A stretch of DNA of 7,392 nt from Thermococcaceae archaeon (GCA_027064745.1 JAMOPD010000349.1:1-7392); one strand, 5' to 3'; numbered from the stretch's first letter, positions 1 to 7,095 are shown. Notes: generated by a model not told the origin, from the letters alone. Numbers and translations are program-made.

Positions 1-13
1 CTTTGGGTTCAAC

Positions 14-22
14 TTTTTAAAA
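14..22 (+). promoter_or_regulatory. TATA box of the SAM methyltransferase gene
   Basis: The sequence TTTTTAAAA is a good archaeal TATA element. Its centre lies about 24-25 bases before the ATG at 42, so transcription would start at or next to the start codon. No GGTG-type ribosome site lies between box and ATG, which fits a leaderless message. The upstream BRE side is close to the window edge and cannot be judged fully. Confidence 0.5.
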
Positions 23-41
23 GCCCTTCTCAACTTAACTC

Positions 42-641
42 ATGTCGTTTAAGGCCAAGTATTCGCGCATAGCGAGGCACTACGAGACCCTCGAGAGGCC
101 TCTCGACAGGTTCTTCTGTCCGCTGAGGAAGAAGGCGGTTTCCTTCGTCGAGGGAAAAACTCTGGAAGTCGGCGTTGGTGTTGGGAAAACGTTGCGCTAT
201 TATCTGAGTGACGTTGAGCTCTGCGCCGTTGATGCAGTTCCAGAGGCACTTGAAATAGCCCGGGAGAAGGCCAGAAGGCTTAACCTGAACGCCTGTTTCA
301 AGGTTGCCGACGTTGAGAGGCTTCCTTTTCCCGATGAGAGCTTTGACACCGTTCTGAGCTCCTTCGTCTTCTGCACCGTTCCGAACCCCGAGAGGGGGAT
401 GAGGGAAATCCTCCGGGTTTTAAAGCCCGGCGGAAGGGCGATTTTCCTCGAGCACACGAGGAGCGATTCAGCGCTTGTGAATTACCTCTTTCTGTGGCCC
501 ATGAAACTCCTCCTAAAACCCCTCCTCGACGACGACCCGCTGAGGGAAACCCACCGCCTGATCGGGGAGCACTTCAAGGTGGAACGAGCCGAAAGTTATT
601 ACCGGGGAATAGTCCGCCTCATCGTCGCGCGGAAGGGATAA
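42..641 (+). CDS. Class I SAM-dependent methyltransferase (UbiE/Methyltransf_11 type), substrate unknown
   Basis: This is a complete 199-residue soluble enzyme expected to transfer a methyl group from S-adenosylmethionine to a small molecule or lipid. The Rossmann signature is clear: motif I LEVGVGVGKT (residues 41-50), the acidic residue after strand 2 in AVDAVPEAL (D64), the D90 region before the LPFPDESFDTV segment, and the LRVLKPGGRAIFLEH motif (about 125-138) typical of UbiE-like proteins. There is no signal peptide or membrane segment. The ATG at 42 is chosen because the N-terminal KYSRIARHYE segment is typical of the family; no Shine-Dalgarno site precedes it, so a leaderless message is likely. 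The gene stands alone with its own promoter, and the tRNA follows with a separate one. Base composition is that of the GC-rich flank. The substrate cannot be read from sequence: quinone, lipid or other targets are all possible. Confidence 0.88.
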   Translation: MSFKAKYSRIARHYETLERPLDRFFCPLRKKAVSFVEGKTLEVGVGVGKTLRYYLSDVELCAVDAVPEALEIAREKARRLNLNACFKVADVERLPFPDESFDTVLSSFVFCTVPNPERGMREILRVLKPGGRAIFLEHTRSDSALVNYLFLWPMKLLLKPLLDDDPLRETHRLIGEHFKVERAESYYRGIVRLIVARKG

Positions 642-643
642 AA

Positions 644-651
644 TTTTTAAA
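644..651 (+). promoter_or_regulatory. TATA box of tRNA-Gly
   Basis: TTTTTAAA sits just after the methyltransferase stop codon and is centred about 32 bases before the mature tRNA 5' end at 680. Transcription would then begin around 673, giving a very short 5' leader for RNase P to remove. This is the usual arrangement for an archaeal tRNA gene. Confidence 0.6.
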
Positions 652-679
652 GCTCCCTCCCCCTAAGAATAACGGGCGC

Positions 680-757
680 GCGGTGGTAGTCTAGCCTGGT
701 CTAGGACACCGGCCTCCCAAGCCGGTGACCCGGGTTCAAATCCCGGCCACCGCACCA
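680..757 (+). tRNA. tRNA-Gly (anticodon CCC)
   Basis: The full cloverleaf can be folded by eye. Acceptor strand GCGGTGG (680-686) pairs with CCACCGC (747-753), A754 is the discriminator, and CCA (755-757) is encoded. The anticodon stem CCGGC (709-713) pairs with GCCGG (721-725) around the loop CTCCCAA (714-720), placing anticodon CCC at 716-718, which reads GGG glycine codons. The T arm is CCGGG (730-734), loop TTCAAAT (735-741), CCCGG (742-746). No intron is present in the anticodon loop. The AT-rich island begins directly after this gene, and tRNA 3' ends are common integration targets in archaea, so it may mark the site of acquisition. Confidence 0.97.
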
Positions 758-797
758 CACAAACTCAACCTACACGAAGTTTGATTAGAGTTCTTGA

Positions 798-804
798 TTT
801 TTTT
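798..804 (+). terminator. T-rich terminator after tRNA-Gly
   Basis: A run of seven T residues on the plus strand lies about 40 bases past the tRNA CCA end. Archaeal RNA polymerase commonly stops on such non-template T tracts without a hairpin. It is the first T tract of this length after the tRNA. No hairpin is seen in front of it. Confidence 0.4.
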
Positions 805-998
805 CAAGTCTCTTTTCCAGTATCCATCATTCTGTCTGTTATCTTTCGGTGTCTCCACAGTTCTTTGGACTTTTGTAGAAAATGTAAAAGCTCTCCCCTC
901 AATGTCACTCTTTGCGATGATATTAAAGAGCTGGAGGAGATTCCTAACTCTCCCAGGATTTCAGGATTTATAGTTTCGATGGCGTAGGTAAATCCCAC
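804..998 (-). CDS. Possible small hypothetical protein or gene remnant
   Basis: This is a 64-residue minus-strand reading frame with a GTG start at 998 and TGA at 804-806. I do not recognise the product. It looks soluble and partly helical, with a charged stretch (LLHFLQKSKELWRHRKITDR, about residues 38-57) and codons rich in AGA, GGA and ATA as in the neighbouring island genes. A GGAGG lies only one base before the GTG, too close for a normal ribosome site. The frame also stays open upstream for 16 further codons to a TAG, so it could be the tail of a decayed gene. It sits between the tRNA and the methylase, where remnants of earlier insertions would be expected. The overlapping plus-strand frame (781-987, TTG start) looks less protein-like. 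Confidence 0.27.
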   Translation of the reverse strand: MGFTYAIETINPEILGELGISSSSLISSQRVTLRGELLHFLQKSKELWRHRKITDRMMDTGKET

Positions 999-1026
999 GC
1001 CTCCTTGAAAAGTCTTATGCGATGAA

Positions 1027-1033
1027 TTTTTAA
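1027..1033 (+). promoter_or_regulatory. TATA box of the adenine methyltransferase gene
   Basis: TTTTTAA lies about 57 bases before the preferred GTG start at 1087. Transcription would start near 1055, leaving a leader of about 30 bases that contains the GGTGG ribosome site. The methylase therefore appears to have a promoter separate from that of the drmABC operon. Confidence 0.45.
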
Positions 1034-1070
1034 CCTGAGGTAAATACTAACTTCAGTGTTATCAAATTTT

Positions 1071-1075
1071 GGTGG
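1071..1075 (+). promoter_or_regulatory. Ribosome binding site that sets the methylase start
   Basis: GGTGG, continuing into a G-rich stretch to 1078, matches the Thermococcales anti-Shine-Dalgarno sequence. It is 11 bases before GTG 1087 and overlaps the alternative starts TTG 1069 and GTG 1072, so it cannot serve them. This favours the start at 1087. Confidence 0.55.
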
Positions 1076-1086
1076 GGGCGGTTAGA

Positions 1087-2040
1087 GTGGCAAAACCCCT
1101 GCTAAAATGGGCGGGCAGTAAGAGACTGATGTTACCATGTATAATTGCACTATTACCTAAGGATTTCGAAAATCGGAGATTTCATGAGCCGTTTTTCGGT
1201 GCGGGTGTGTTAACATTCTGGATGGAACCAAGTGGAGGTACTGTAAATGACATTAATCAAAAGCTTATGAACTTCTATTTTGCTGTTAGGGATACTCCTA
1301 AAGAACTCATTGAAGACTTAAAGACTCACAAAATTAGCAAAGAGTACTACTACAAAGCCAGGGCCGAGTTTAACGAGTTAGTTAAGAGGGAGTTCCCTGC
1401 CGTAATTGAGAGAAATTTTGATCCTCCTCACGTGAGATTGGCAAGTCTTTTTTTATACCTTAATAAAACAGCATTTAATGGTTTGTATCGTGAAAATACC
1501 CGAGGAGAGTTTAACGTTCCCTATGGACGACCTTCTCCAAGACGCCGTCTTTGGGATGAACACGAGATCCTAAATGCAGGTAGAGTTCTAGCAAATCTTG
1601 ATGAAATGTTCAGCACGGATTTTGAATATGTTCTTGAAAAAGTTAAGCCTGGTGATGTAGTATATCTGGATCCACCTTATTTTGATGGTCGCAAAGGAGG
1701 GTTCTCACACTATACTAATGGTAGTGGATTTCCTCTTAAGGACCAAATCCGATTGAGAAATCTTTGTGTGGAATTAGAGAAGAGAGGGGTGTATTTCATT
1801 TTAAGTAATGCTAACGTGCCTAATATAAGAAAATTGTATGAAGGAATCTCAAGATTTGAAATTCTCAACGTGAGCGTTAGAAGATTTATAAGTGGCAAAG
1901 TGAAAGGGAGACGGCTCATAACAGAAATCCTTGTAACTAATATTCCAAAAGAGGAAAGAATTGGATTCGAAATCGCCGCAGAATTACTAGGTAGAAGAAA
2001 AGGGGAAATAAGAGGTTGTTCTATTGTTTCAAAGGATTAA
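1087..2040 (+). CDS. D12-class DNA adenine N6-methyltransferase (Dam family), probable DISARM-linked modification enzyme
   Basis: This 317-residue enzyme should transfer a methyl group from SAM to the N6 of adenine in a specific DNA sequence. Motif order is that of the alpha/D12 class: KWAGSKR near the N-terminus (residues 7-13), SAM-binding FFGAG (36-40), the family block NKTAFNGLYR followed by GEFNVPYG (126-147), and catalytic DPPY (195-198). The usual KWAGGK has Ser for the second Gly. Length is near that of other Dam-type enzymes and the gene is intact. GTG 1087 is preferred over TTG 1069 because it follows the GGTGG site and gives the typical short lead into KPLLKWAG. The target sequence cannot be deduced; GATC is only one family option. 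The gene converges on and overlaps the end of drmC by 12 bases. By context it should protect host DNA from the DISARM-like operon, which is an inference. A solitary methylase is the alternative. Confidence 0.88.
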   Translation: MAKPLLKWAGSKRLMLPCIIALLPKDFENRRFHEPFFGAGVLTFWMEPSGGTVNDINQKLMNFYFAVRDTPKELIEDLKTHKISKEYYYKARAEFNELVKREFPAVIERNFDPPHVRLASLFLYLNKTAFNGLYRENTRGEFNVPYGRPSPRRRLWDEHEILNAGRVLANLDEMFSTDFEYVLEKVKPGDVVYLDPPYFDGRKGGFSHYTNGSGFPLKDQIRLRNLCVELEKRGVYFILSNANVPNIRKLYEGISRFEILNVSVRRFISGKVKGRRLITEILVTNIPKEERIGFEIAAELLGRRKGEIRGCSIVSKD

Positions 2041-2817
2041 TGGTTTGGAAAGCTCTATCATTATTTCAAATAGCCTTCTTATGTAGTTTCCCAAGTTTTT
2101 ATCTTCTACGAAGATGCCTGTTTCAAAATTATAATACATACTCCGCTCGTTTAAGTTCATAGAACCGATGATACAATACTTGCCATCAACACATATGAAT
2201 TTAGAGTGGACCTGGTACAATTGTCTATTCTCCTCTTTCTTTTGAAGGAGGAATATCTCGACATTTTCTCGTTTAGTTAGACGTTCTAACAGCGCACTTT
2301 TCTCATTAGTTAGTATTCTTATTTTCACGTCCTCTTTGGTTTGTTCAATAAATGGTAAAATAACCTGTTCTATGTATGGAGAAGCAATTAGTATCTCCTC
2401 TTGTGCAGATCGGAAGAGTTCGTTTAGTAAATCCGGAAAGTATATACCAGTCTTGGAGAGCTCCTCCAATTTGTTTTTGGGTATTAGCTTGCCAGAACGT
2501 GGATATGTCAAAACAAGACTAAATGGGCGCATACTCTGAGTCAGTCCAGAAAATGCCTCCTTATGTGTTTCAAGAAACTTTAGAAAAGCGCGGCCTTCCG
2601 AAGTTATCTTCCATGTAGATCCGAGTATGGCATATTCGCTTTCTGATTTTCTTTCTTCTCTGATAAATCCCATCTCCAAAAGCCATAAGACATGAAGGGA
2701 TACAGGATCAACGAGATCTGTTGCTTCTTTTATTTCGCTTAGTGTCATTGGTCGTTTTTTACTCTCCAAAACCTTTAGTATCTTGATTATGAACTCAATG
2801 TTCTTTCTTTCCACCAT
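2029..2817 (-). CDS. drmC: DrmC-like protein: winged-helix domain plus phospholipase-D-type nuclease domain
   Basis: A 262-residue soluble protein. Residues about 1-85 look like a winged helix-turn-helix: a helix over ILKVLES, then LSEIKEATDL and VSLHVLWLLEMGFIREE, then a wing with WKITSEGRAF. Residues about 115-262 form one PLD half: EEILIASPYIEQVI (140-153), KIRILTNEKS (165-174), and the catalytic HKD motif H204-x-K206-x4-D211 followed by GSMNLNERS (218-226). A single HKD motif implies a dimer, as in Nuc and BfiI; the domain could cut DNA or only bind it. It is last in the operon: ATG 2817 lies 6 bases after the drmB stop, and its GGTGAT site includes that stop codon, so translation is probably coupled. 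Its stop overlaps the convergent methylase end. The DrmC assignment depends on the adjacent helicase and DUF1998 genes; a restriction-type PLD nuclease is the alternative. Confidence 0.8.
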   Translation of the reverse strand: MVERKNIEFIIKILKVLESKKRPMTLSEIKEATDLVDPVSLHVLWLLEMGFIREERKSESEYAILGSTWKITSEGRAFLKFLETHKEAFSGLTQSMRPFSLVLTYPRSGKLIPKNKLEELSKTGIYFPDLLNELFRSAQEEILIASPYIEQVILPFIEQTKEDVKIRILTNEKSALLERLTKRENVEIFLLQKKEENRQLYQVHSKFICVDGKYCIIGSMNLNERSMYYNFETGIFVEDKNLGNYIRRLFEIMIELSKPLIL

Positions 2818-2822
2818 TATAG

Positions 2823-2828
2823 ATCACC
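2823..2828 (-). promoter_or_regulatory. Ribosome binding site of drmC overlapping the drmB stop codon
   Basis: Read on the minus strand, GGTGAT contains the TGA stop of drmB and lies 5 bases before the drmC ATG. This is a strong Thermococcales-type site. Its overlap with the stop means ribosomes finishing drmB are placed to restart on drmC, supporting coupled synthesis. Confidence 0.65.
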
Positions 2829-4353
2829 CAATCATGTCTTGGGGATCCTCTATTCCAAAGAGTGGTCCTAAGGAAAACCTATCAAGGTTTTGGTTGTACT
2901 CGGGACAGCCGGGAAGGGCTAGACAATACTTGCATGCACTGTCACAGGAACATTCAGTGACGTCTTCTTTGACTTTTTGTAGATAGTCTATTATTATTGG
3001 CTCATTTGTTACCTCATCTTCCTGAGTAAGAGTTTCTAAGGCTCCTAGACTCCCATCTCCAGCTTCATATATGAGGACCTCGTTTCTGCTGGGGCTATAT
3101 ATGTATTCGAAATTATCTAGTGATAATCCGCTATAGTTTGGAAGTCGTCCCATTAACGCGTGTGCTAAAGAATGAAGAACAATATGCTTTAGGTTGTTTT
3201 CTAAGCCTAAATATAGTGCTTTTCTTTCATATAGTTCTTCCTCTAATTTCCCTATGAATTCTTTGACCTTTGGATAATAGGATTCACTAATACGTAGATA
3301 AATAGCACTAGTATTTATCCTGATGCCCGTTTTTCTTGTAGGGTATGTTCTCTTAACTCTGAGACCGAAAAATAACCCAAGGACGACCTTTTTTATGTCT
3401 ATATTGGGGATATAAAGGAAATCTTCAATATATTTAATATTCACTAGTGGCATTCCTAAACTACTCTTTAAGTTCCATCGTGGATCTCCATCCCCTATTT
3501 CTAGTAGGCTTTTTACTTCTTCTATTGCCAAATAATTGTATGTTTTTCCTATTATTGGTTGAGTCATGTGTTGAGTCGGAAGTGATAGAACATAGTTTGA
3601 GTTGTAAAGCTTGTGCTCATATCCACAATTGTCACATTTTAATATCGAACTTTCTAAGAATCGAGCAGGATCCGTATGAAGGTAGAACCTCATTCTGCCT
3701 TCTTTGCACCTGGGACATGGGGGGAGTTCACCTCTATTCCAATGTTTCCAAGCATCATGTAAACCATATGCTCCTGTAACTAGTGGGATAATAGGGTGTT
3801 TATTTTCAACTTTAGCGACCCATATAGGGGTCTGTTCAAGGATTATTCGTTTTCCCTCTCTTTCACAATTAGGACATATTGGATAACAATATTGAGTATC
3901 TACGTGTATTTCACTTGGGAAATAGAGTCTATAGCATTCTGGACACCAGAACAATGTAACATCACTGGCGAATTCCAAACTTACAGAACTTATTATGGAT
4001 ACGTTAAACACATCTTGAAGCTTGTTATGAAGAATTCTATCCTTGATTTTAGGAGGTAATTTTGCCGTCTCATGTAAGAGTCTTTCAAAAGATTCTCTAA
4101 TCTGATGAAGTCTAATTGAAATTTGCTCTTCGGGACTTAATGTATATTTTAAGTTATCAAATAGGACTTCCAATTCTTCTGGTTCAAATTGAAGTAATCT
4201 TCTTGCATTGATGTGTTTTGTTTTGTAAAGCACCCCTTTGTGTTGGTAATAACTCTTTCTATACTTGGCATCACTCGAAAAGTCGGGATCGGCCTCATAA
4301 AAGCTAGCAACAGCACGACTCTTTGGGATGGATAAGCGTTTGCAATTGCTCAT
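2824..4353 (-). CDS. drmB: DrmB-like DUF1998 (MZB) zinc protein, helicase partner
   Basis: A 509-residue cysteine-rich protein with no membrane segment. Two zinc-ribbon sites are visible: C137-x2-C140 with C160-x2-C163, and C213-x2-C216 with C240-x2-C243. The C-terminal DUF1998/MZB region has HSLAHAL (394-400), IYEAGDGSLGALETL (428-442) and the cysteine cluster C468, C470, C474, C477 (C483 nearby) ending in NQNLDR, typical of the family. In MrfA/YprA helicases this domain is fused to the helicase C-terminus. In DISARM it is a separate protein that forms a complex with DrmA, and that split layout is what is seen here. The ATG overlaps the drmA stop as ATGA (4350-4353), with GGGGGAT (4359-4365) 5 bases upstream, pointing to coupled translation and equal dosage. 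By analogy the DrmAB complex would bind and process invading DNA, with host methylation and DNA-end features limiting self-attack; that mechanism is inferred. Confidence 0.85.
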   Translation of the reverse strand: MSNCKRLSIPKSRAVASFYEADPDFSSDAKYRKSYYQHKGVLYKTKHINARRLLQFEPEELEVLFDNLKYTLSPEEQISIRLHQIRESFERLLHETAKLPPKIKDRILHNKLQDVFNVSIISSVSLEFASDVTLFWCPECYRLYFPSEIHVDTQYCYPICPNCEREGKRIILEQTPIWVAKVENKHPIIPLVTGAYGLHDAWKHWNRGELPPCPRCKEGRMRFYLHTDPARFLESSILKCDNCGYEHKLYNSNYVLSLPTQHMTQPIIGKTYNYLAIEEVKSLLEIGDGDPRWNLKSSLGMPLVNIKYIEDFLYIPNIDIKKVVLGLFFGLRVKRTYPTRKTGIRINTSAIYLRISESYYPKVKEFIGKLEEELYERKALYLGLENNLKHIVLHSLAHALMGRLPNYSGLSLDNFEYIYSPSRNEVLIYEAGDGSLGALETLTQEDEVTNEPIIIDYLQKVKEDVTECSCDSACKYCLALPGCPEYNQNLDRFSLGPLFGIEDPQDMIG

Positions 4354-7061
4354 CTATAATCCCCCTTTGGTTTTATTTTTCTCAATAACTCGGTATCTCT
4401 ATCCGTAAGGCCATAACGCCGATACTTTTTCTTCCGTGATGATCTCACGTACTTGGGATCATAAACGTCTAGAGAAACACTCACAACACTTTCAGCAGTT
4501 CTTATATCTGTTAGTCTTAGTACTTCTTTTATTATTTCAAATGGTGAAATCTCATCAGAGACACTAGAAATGCCACTTTCTTCGTAGACTTCCTGGATAA
4601 TTTCTATAAGATCATCTTCTGAAGTTATCAGTCCTGTGTCTTTTAGGTAGTCAAGTACATCCTGTATGTTGTCTAGATTCATAGAGTATATATTTGAAAT
4701 TATGGTATTTATGTCCTGCTCTTGGGCTGTACAAAAGTCTGAGATAGCAGATATAATGTGTTTTCTCTCTAAGACTCTGTTGTGTTCTGGAAATGGAGGA
4801 TATTCAATAAAGACATTTGGGTTTAATACTATCTTAATGGCTTCGCGGTAGTATGTAATATCAATTGGATTATTTGGATTCAAAAGAATATACACAATCG
4901 CGTCTCTATTCCTTCCAGCTCGTCCAACTCTCTGAAGGTAACTATTGAAAGAATATGGCACTCCATACAACATCAATAAGTCTATATCCTTAAAATCAAC
5001 ACCTACCTCCAGAGTACTAGTTGCAACTAGAATCGAGAGATCTCCCCTGTTGAACATCTCCTCTATCTTAGCTCTTTCTTGCTTTGTGTATGTAGAGTTG
5101 TGAGCTCCTATCTTTCTAATCAATTCCCTAAGCTCAGGAGAAGAAGATGCACGACGAGCAAGATTACTCCGGATCATGTCACAGATTGTTAGAGTATTCA
5201 CAAAGACAAGGGTCTTAAAGTTATTCTTATTCGGCAATTTCTTGTCTAGCAATTGAAGAAGAGAGATTAATGAATACGCGGCGGTGTCAACCATTCTGTA
5301 CGCTAGAGGCATAGCAAATATCATTGTTTTTTTAATTGGATTGCTATAGTCGTAGTCTGAAGGCTTTGTGGTGACATGTACAACTTCTGAATTGAAGAAT
5401 AAGGAGCCGAATCGTTTAGGATTTCTAATGGTTGCAGACGCCCCAATGAATTGAATCTTTCTATTTTGTCTGCTATAATATCTAATAAGAGCCTCTAGTC
5501 TTTTGAGCATGAGGGAAACGTTTTTACCAAATATACTGTGGAACAGGTGCAGTTCATCCAATACCACGATCTCAGGTGAAATTTCATCGTGACTGTAAAA
5601 TAATATATGCCTATTTTTGTCAAAGGCTAGGGAGTAATTTAGTATATCTGGCGTTGCTATCAATATGTCAGGTGGCGACGCAAGAATGCTCTCTCTATCC
5701 ACTAGGAGGAATGGATACTTCACTCCACATTCTGGGCAGGTTAGTATGCCCTTCTCAACTTTTAATCTTGGTTTTTCGTCATCGTGAATAGGATTTACAC
5801 ACTTTAATGGCATAGGGATTTCGTATGTTGCCTTCTCCTCAATATCACCGTGGTAAACACCAACGGTTATCTGCCTATTTTTATCAACACGAGAGTTAAC
5901 GAAAGCCACGAGTTCAAATATCCTTTGTAGCTGATCATTTGCTAGGGCTTTTGTAGGGTACACAAGAATAGCACGAACTCCCTTCTTTTCAGGTTCTCTC
6001 TCCTTCTGAGTTAGAATATAATTCACGATCGGAATTATAAATGCCTCAGTTTTTCCAGCAGCGGTCTTGGCAGTTATCAAAACAGGAGTTCTAGGGCCGT
6101 AGAGTTGTTTTGTAATATCTTTTATGCTTTCGATTTGAAATTTATATAATGTGGATCCTTTACTTTCTATCTTTTCCTTTATGTATTCTTGGATAACCTT
6201 GTGAAGTGGAATTCCAACTTCTTTTTTAAGATTCTCGGAGAGAGATGAGACATGGATTCCTGATGGTTTTATTCTTGGTATCCTGACCTCTGATATATAA
6301 TAATCTCGAAATTCTAATGCTTTGGCTACTATGTATACATTTTCAAATGCCTCTTTTGGTGATGATTCTCCATGAGCCCCTGTTGCACCTTCTAATTTTC
6401 GAACATCGATCACTGGGAGCAGGGAGTATCCTTTATATGAATTGAGGGGAATCCTCATTGGAGCTTCTGAATACTCAGTAATCTTGAACTCTAGAATATG
6501 TCCAAATTCGAAGCTTTTCGATGATCTAATCCTCTTGACTTTTGTCTGATTTTTGATCTTTAAAAGCACTCTTGTTCCTTTTGAAGTATATCTCACACGT
6601 TTGGTAATTTCTAATTCTAATTTAGGTTGAAATGATTTTTTGTCAATTCCAAATAGTATGCTTATCAAGGTCTTTTCATCACTTATCCGAGTTAGTTTAT
6701 ATCTTTCTCCTTCTTGAAGCTCATTTTTGAAGTCTCCACAGAAAACACTAATTTTTATTGGTTCCCTTTCGTTTTTTGTAATCTCCAATTTTATGGGAAT
6801 AAACATACTAGTTCCAACTTTCACATACCCAGCAAATATAGTTGTATACTTCTTATTATCAGGACTAGTGTCTAGGAATGAATATCCAATTTCATGACGC
6901 TCAATTCCAGTTTCCCATACCTTTGGAACTTCAACTTCTTCTAGCGTACCTAGAAGAATCCTGTAATGGGGTCGAGGTTCAAGCTCTTTCTTTGAGAGGT
7001 ATCTCATTAGTTCTCCTGCAATCTCTCCATAATTTATATTTATATTGTTGTCTACATTCAT
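4350..7061 (-). CDS. drmA: DrmA-like superfamily 2 DEAD/DEAH-type helicase
   Basis: A 903-residue ATP-dependent helicase or translocase. After about 310 residues of beta-rich N-terminal region, the motor shows a Q-like LYKFQIESI, Walker A AKTAAGKT (331-338, with Ala where many have Gly), motif Ia VYPTKALANDQL, DELH (502-505), SAT (542-544), motif IV LVFVNTLT, motif V ATSTLEVGVDF and motif VI QRVGRAGR (710-717). An insert before DELH carries C421, H426, C442 and C445, a likely zinc site. About 180 residues follow motif VI, ending very basic (SRKKKYRRYG). There is no DUF1998 domain; this lies in the next gene, as in DISARM DrmA/DrmB. ATG 7061 follows AGGTGGAT (7067-7074) and is the first operon gene. 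The helicase call is near certain. DrmA rather than another DUF1998-linked helicase rests on the neighbours. The gene is intact and AT-rich. Confidence 0.87.
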   Translation of the reverse strand: MNVDNNININYGEIAGELMRYLSKKELEPRPHYRILLGTLEEVEVPKVWETGIERHEIGYSFLDTSPDNKKYTTIFAGYVKVGTSMFIPIKLEITKNEREPIKISVFCGDFKNELQEGERYKLTRISDEKTLISILFGIDKKSFQPKLELEITKRVRYTSKGTRVLLKIKNQTKVKRIRSSKSFEFGHILEFKITEYSEAPMRIPLNSYKGYSLLPVIDVRKLEGATGAHGESSPKEAFENVYIVAKALEFRDYYISEVRIPRIKPSGIHVSSLSENLKKEVGIPLHKVIQEYIKEKIESKGSTLYKFQIESIKDITKQLYGPRTPVLITAKTAAGKTEAFIIPIVNYILTQKEREPEKKGVRAILVYPTKALANDQLQRIFELVAFVNSRVDKNRQITVGVYHGDIEEKATYEIPMPLKCVNPIHDDEKPRLKVEKGILTCPECGVKYPFLLVDRESILASPPDILIATPDILNYSLAFDKNRHILFYSHDEISPEIVVLDELHLFHSIFGKNVSLMLKRLEALIRYYSRQNRKIQFIGASATIRNPKRFGSLFFNSEVVHVTTKPSDYDYSNPIKKTMIFAMPLAYRMVDTAAYSLISLLQLLDKKLPNKNNFKTLVFVNTLTICDMIRSNLARRASSSPELRELIRKIGAHNSTYTKQERAKIEEMFNRGDLSILVATSTLEVGVDFKDIDLLMLYGVPYSFNSYLQRVGRAGRNRDAIVYILLNPNNPIDITYYREAIKIVLNPNVFIEYPPFPEHNRVLERKHIISAISDFCTAQEQDINTIISNIYSMNLDNIQDVLDYLKDTGLITSEDDLIEIIQEVYEESGISSVSDEISPFEIIKEVLRLTDIRTAESVVSVSLDVYDPKYVRSSRKKKYRRYGLTDRDTELLRKIKPKGDYR

Positions 7062-7095
7062 TCTTAATCCACCTTATATTTCTGTATCGTTGATA

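Noticed and set aside
1..8. CTTTGGGT at the window start, repeated at 7127-7134
   Set aside because: An 8-base match in over 7 kb is not significant, and it does not extend into a longer repeat.
494..694. Plus-strand 66-codon frame running from the methyltransferase gene into the tRNA
   Set aside because: It is out of frame with the real gene, proline/arginine-rich as expected of a shifted GC-rich frame, and overlaps a tRNA gene.
781..987. Plus-strand 68-codon frame with TTG start after the tRNA
   Set aside because: It has no ribosome site, a weak start, a composition with scattered cysteines and hydrophobic residues typical of a chance frame, and it overlaps the more protein-like minus-strand frame.
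3447..4059. Several plus-strand frames of 60-110 codons opposite drmB
   Set aside because: They lie wholly antisense to an intact conserved gene whose zinc motifs explain the Cys-rich antisense translation; there are no ribosome sites and no recognisable motifs.
2029..7061. The operon as a Dpd (7-deazaguanine) or classical type I/III restriction system
   Set aside because: There is no DpdA-like transglycosylase, HsdS, HsdR or Mod-type gene. The helicase, separate DUF1998 and PLD order fits DISARM better.
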